Assembly (NCBI RefSeq): GCF_000308575.1
Contig: NZ_BAFZ01000100.1
Coordinates: forward strand, 62,001-126,000
DNA length: 64,000 bases
Direction: 5' to 3'
Source of the DNA: Nocardia exalbida NBRC 100660
GTDB taxonomy: Bacteria > Actinomycetota > Actinomycetes > Mycobacteriales > Mycobacteriaceae
The notes below the pieces were generated by a model. That model saw only the letters and a program-made list of their open reading frames with translations, was not told where the DNA came from and did no database searches. Both the position numbers and the translations under genes were made by a program. Shown here one piece after another: positions 62,531 through 64,000 of the stretch. Positions within the stretch are counted from its first letter, which is position 1, and each line of letters starts with the position of its first letter.

Positions 62531-63413
62531 CTCGGTCGCGCAGCGCCTCGGCGAACATTCCGCGGGATTCGACGGTCTCGCGATCGCCGCGATGCGCGAG
62601 GACGGTGCGCCGGACCGCGGCAGGATGATCGATCCGCAGCAGCGCGATGGTCGGCGGCAGCACGGGGACGGCGATGCCGGGGACCACCGTGACGCCCAGT
62701 CCGGCCGCGACGAGGCCGAGTTTGGCGAACCAGTCGCGGGCGACGAACGCGATCTCCGGCTCCCGGACCGGGTCGCGCCACGCACCGAGGAGAGTGGCGG
62801 ACGGCTCCTGGCTGCCCGCGATCCATCGTTCGTCGCGCAGCAGGTCGGGCGTCGCGCTGGTGGCGCGGGCGAGCGGATGCGTGGACGCGACGGCGACGAG
62901 CAACGGATCGTCCACCAGTGGCTCGATCTCGACGCCGGAGGGCACGGTGTCCGGCGAAGTCACCACGGCGAGGTCGAGGCGTCCGCGCGCGACGGCGGTG
63001 ATCAGTCTGGGACTGAGCCCCTCACGCAGCGAGATCCGCAACTGCCGGTCGCGGGCGGCGGTGGCGGCGATCGCACGGGGCACCAAGGCGGCCATGGCGG
63101 TCGAGAACGCCCCGAGGCGCAGGCGGCCCGCCGGGCGCGCCGCGAGATGACGGATGTCGTGCCGGGCCTGCTCCAGCTCGGCGAGGATCACGTCCGCGTG
63201 GCGCAGGACGACGCGCCCCGCCGCGGTGGGCCGCACGCCGCGGGCGTGCCGCTCGAACAGCGCGCGACCTGCCGCCCGCTCCATGAGCGCGATCTGCCGG
63301 GACACCGCGGACTGCGTGTAGCCGAGGTTCTCCGCGGCGGTGGAGAACGAGCCGCAGGCGGCTGCCTCTCGCACCACGCGCAGGCCTGACACGCTGAATT
63401 CATCCATGCTCAT
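62481..63413 (-). CDS. LysR-family transcriptional regulator
   Basis: 310 residues. The winged helix-turn-helix is FSVSGLRVVREAAACGSFSTAAENLGYTQSAVSRQIALME in shortened description, residues 5-45, followed by VRPTAAGRVVLRHAD. The effector-binding region includes LRLGAFSTAMAALVP and DLAVVTSPDTVP. It is divergent from a SnoaL-like gene with a palindrome between them, the classical LysR layout. Its 3' end is repeated downstream. Confidence 0.95.
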   Translation of the reverse strand: MSMDEFSVSGLRVVREAAACGSFSTAAENLGYTQSAVSRQIALMERAAGRALFERHARGVRPTAAGRVVLRHADVILAELEQARHDIRHLAARPAGRLRLGAFSTAMAALVPRAIAATAARDRQLRISLREGLSPRLITAVARGRLDLAVVTSPDTVPSGVEIEPLVDDPLLVAVASTHPLARATSATPDLLRDERWIAGSQEPSATLLGAWRDPVREPEIAFVARDWFAKLGLVAAGLGVTVVPGIAVPVLPPTIALLRIDHPAAVRRTVLAHRGDRETVESRGMFAEALRDRAAELSAEVRQRLRGGA

Positions 63414-63426
63414 TGCTCATACCAGA

Positions 63427-63452
63427 TATGCGAGACAATCGCTTGTCGCATA
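63427..63452. promoter_or_regulatory. LysR-type palindromic operator
   Basis: TATGCGA and TCGCATA form perfect 7-base arms around 12 bases that contain a second inverted pair GACAA/TTGTC. It fills the 65-base divergent gap, 14 bases from the lysR start codon, so the regulator should act on both promoters. Confidence 0.75.
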
Positions 63453-63478
63453 GATGGCGCGACCTTAGCGTCGTCGTC

Positions 63479-63880
63479 ATGACTGCGATCGAGAACAAGA
63501 AGCTGCTCGCGGACATCTTCGAGCAGATGTCCTCCGGCAATACCCGCGCGCTGAGCGACGCGATGGCCGACGATTTCCGCTGGGTGTTCCCCGGCGACTG
63601 GTCCTGGAGCGGCACTTGGGAACCGAAAAGCGCGGTACTGGAACGGCTCCTGCGTCCACTGATGACTCAGTTCACCGGGTACCGCCTCGCCGCCGAGACG
63701 ATCATCGCCGAGGGCGACCGCGTCGTCGTGCGGGCCCGCGCCGAGGGCGTGACCACACGCGGGGAGAACTACGACCAGACGTACTGCTTCGTCTTCCAGG
63801 TCGCCGACGGGAAATTGCGCGAGGTGGTCGAGTACTGCAATACGGCGTTGGTCGAGCGGGTACTGACCCGGCCCGCCTGA
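63479..63880 (+). CDS. SnoaL-like/NTF2-fold protein
   Basis: 133 residues from ATG 63479. KKLLADIFEQMSSGNTRALSDAMADDFRWVFPGDWSW is the usual first half (residues 7-43) of a SnoaL-like domain, and DQTYCFVFQVADGKLREVVEYCNT the end. The cone-shaped fold serves isomerases, hydrolases and binding proteins, so no reaction is assigned. It is the probable target of the divergent LysR regulator. Confidence 0.88.
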   Translation: MTAIENKKLLADIFEQMSSGNTRALSDAMADDFRWVFPGDWSWSGTWEPKSAVLERLLRPLMTQFTGYRLAAETIIAEGDRVVVRARAEGVTTRGENYDQTYCFVFQVADGKLREVVEYCNTALVERVLTRPA

Positions 63881-63972
63881 CACCGGCACCAGACGAGCCA
63901 CGGGGGGCCGGAGTCTCGGTTACGACGCGCTGCGCCCCGGGAACCCGAACCGGTCCCCAGGGCACAAAAGGC

Positions 63973-64000
63973 TCAGACGAACGCGCGCTCGACGATCGCG
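63973..64000 (-). CDS. 3' end of a minus-strand gene entering from the right (partial)
   Basis: A minus frame from the right edge stops with TGA at 63973-63975 and ends AIVERAFV. The codon use fits a coding sequence, but eight residues are too few to name a family. Confidence 0.35.

Overview
The window is a high-GC actinobacterial chromosome segment that fits the genus Nocardia, or a close mycolic-acid-forming relative. Evidence: MspA-family outer-membrane porins in two-gene units resembling the NfpA/NfpB porins known from N. farcinica; the mprA-mprB-pepD-moaB2 block; perM; a DUF5336 (Rv0954-like) protein; and gene order that follows M. tuberculosis Rv0946c-Rv0957 and Rv0981-Rv0996 in rearranged form. 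All calls are from reading the sequence; no database search was run.

Region 1 (1-12.8 kb) is mostly accessory and regulatory. It holds a partial Rv1355c-type ThiF/nitroreductase protein coupled to a FeeM-like acyltransferase, a tandem pair of GyrI-like ligand-binding proteins, UdgB, a Cys-rich small protein, a ferredoxin-P450 pair (CYP136-like) with a divergent TetR gene and a large shared palindrome, a second TetR, secreted or lipoprotein hypotheticals, a CGNR zinc-finger regulator divergent from an epoxide hydrolase across repeated operators, and a ParE/RelE-Phd toxin-antitoxin pair. A recombinase/hydrolase pseudogene lies between this region and tRNA-Ala(CGC).

Region 2 (13.6-28.3 kb) is core. 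galU, glp (MoeA-like), rimJ and glpR/sepX form one block with a link to cell division. 5-formyltetrahydrofolate cyclo-ligase, an FmdB-type zinc ribbon and a SAF-domain protein run the other way. Two tandem copies of a two-gene MspA porin cassette follow, then moaB2-pepD and mprBA, with matching direct repeats upstream of both pepD and mprA.

Region 3 (28.5-38.9 kb) holds a conservon (cvnABCD) extended by an overlapping MHYT-like membrane gene, a DUF1906 protein, and a zinc-starvation island. The island has cysteine-poor bL32, bL31B, bL28, bL33, uS14 and bS18 around a CobW-like protein and two Zur-box-like sites. A lectin-LysM protein follows.

Region 4 (39-64 kb) carries purN-purH, perM, the DUF5336 protein, sucCD, an M23 endopeptidase with a coupled upstream ORF, pcrA, chorismate mutase, a possible secreted toxin, gabD-type dehydrogenase, pgi, a K+ channel, an FAD oxidoreductase with an ECF41/SigJ-like sigma factor, a P-loop kinase, and a LysR regulator divergent from a SnoaL-like protein. 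The least described items are the possible polymorphic toxin at 53.8-55.0 kb, the FeeM-like/Rv1355c pair at the left edge, the duplicated porin cassette and the MHYT-extended conservon.
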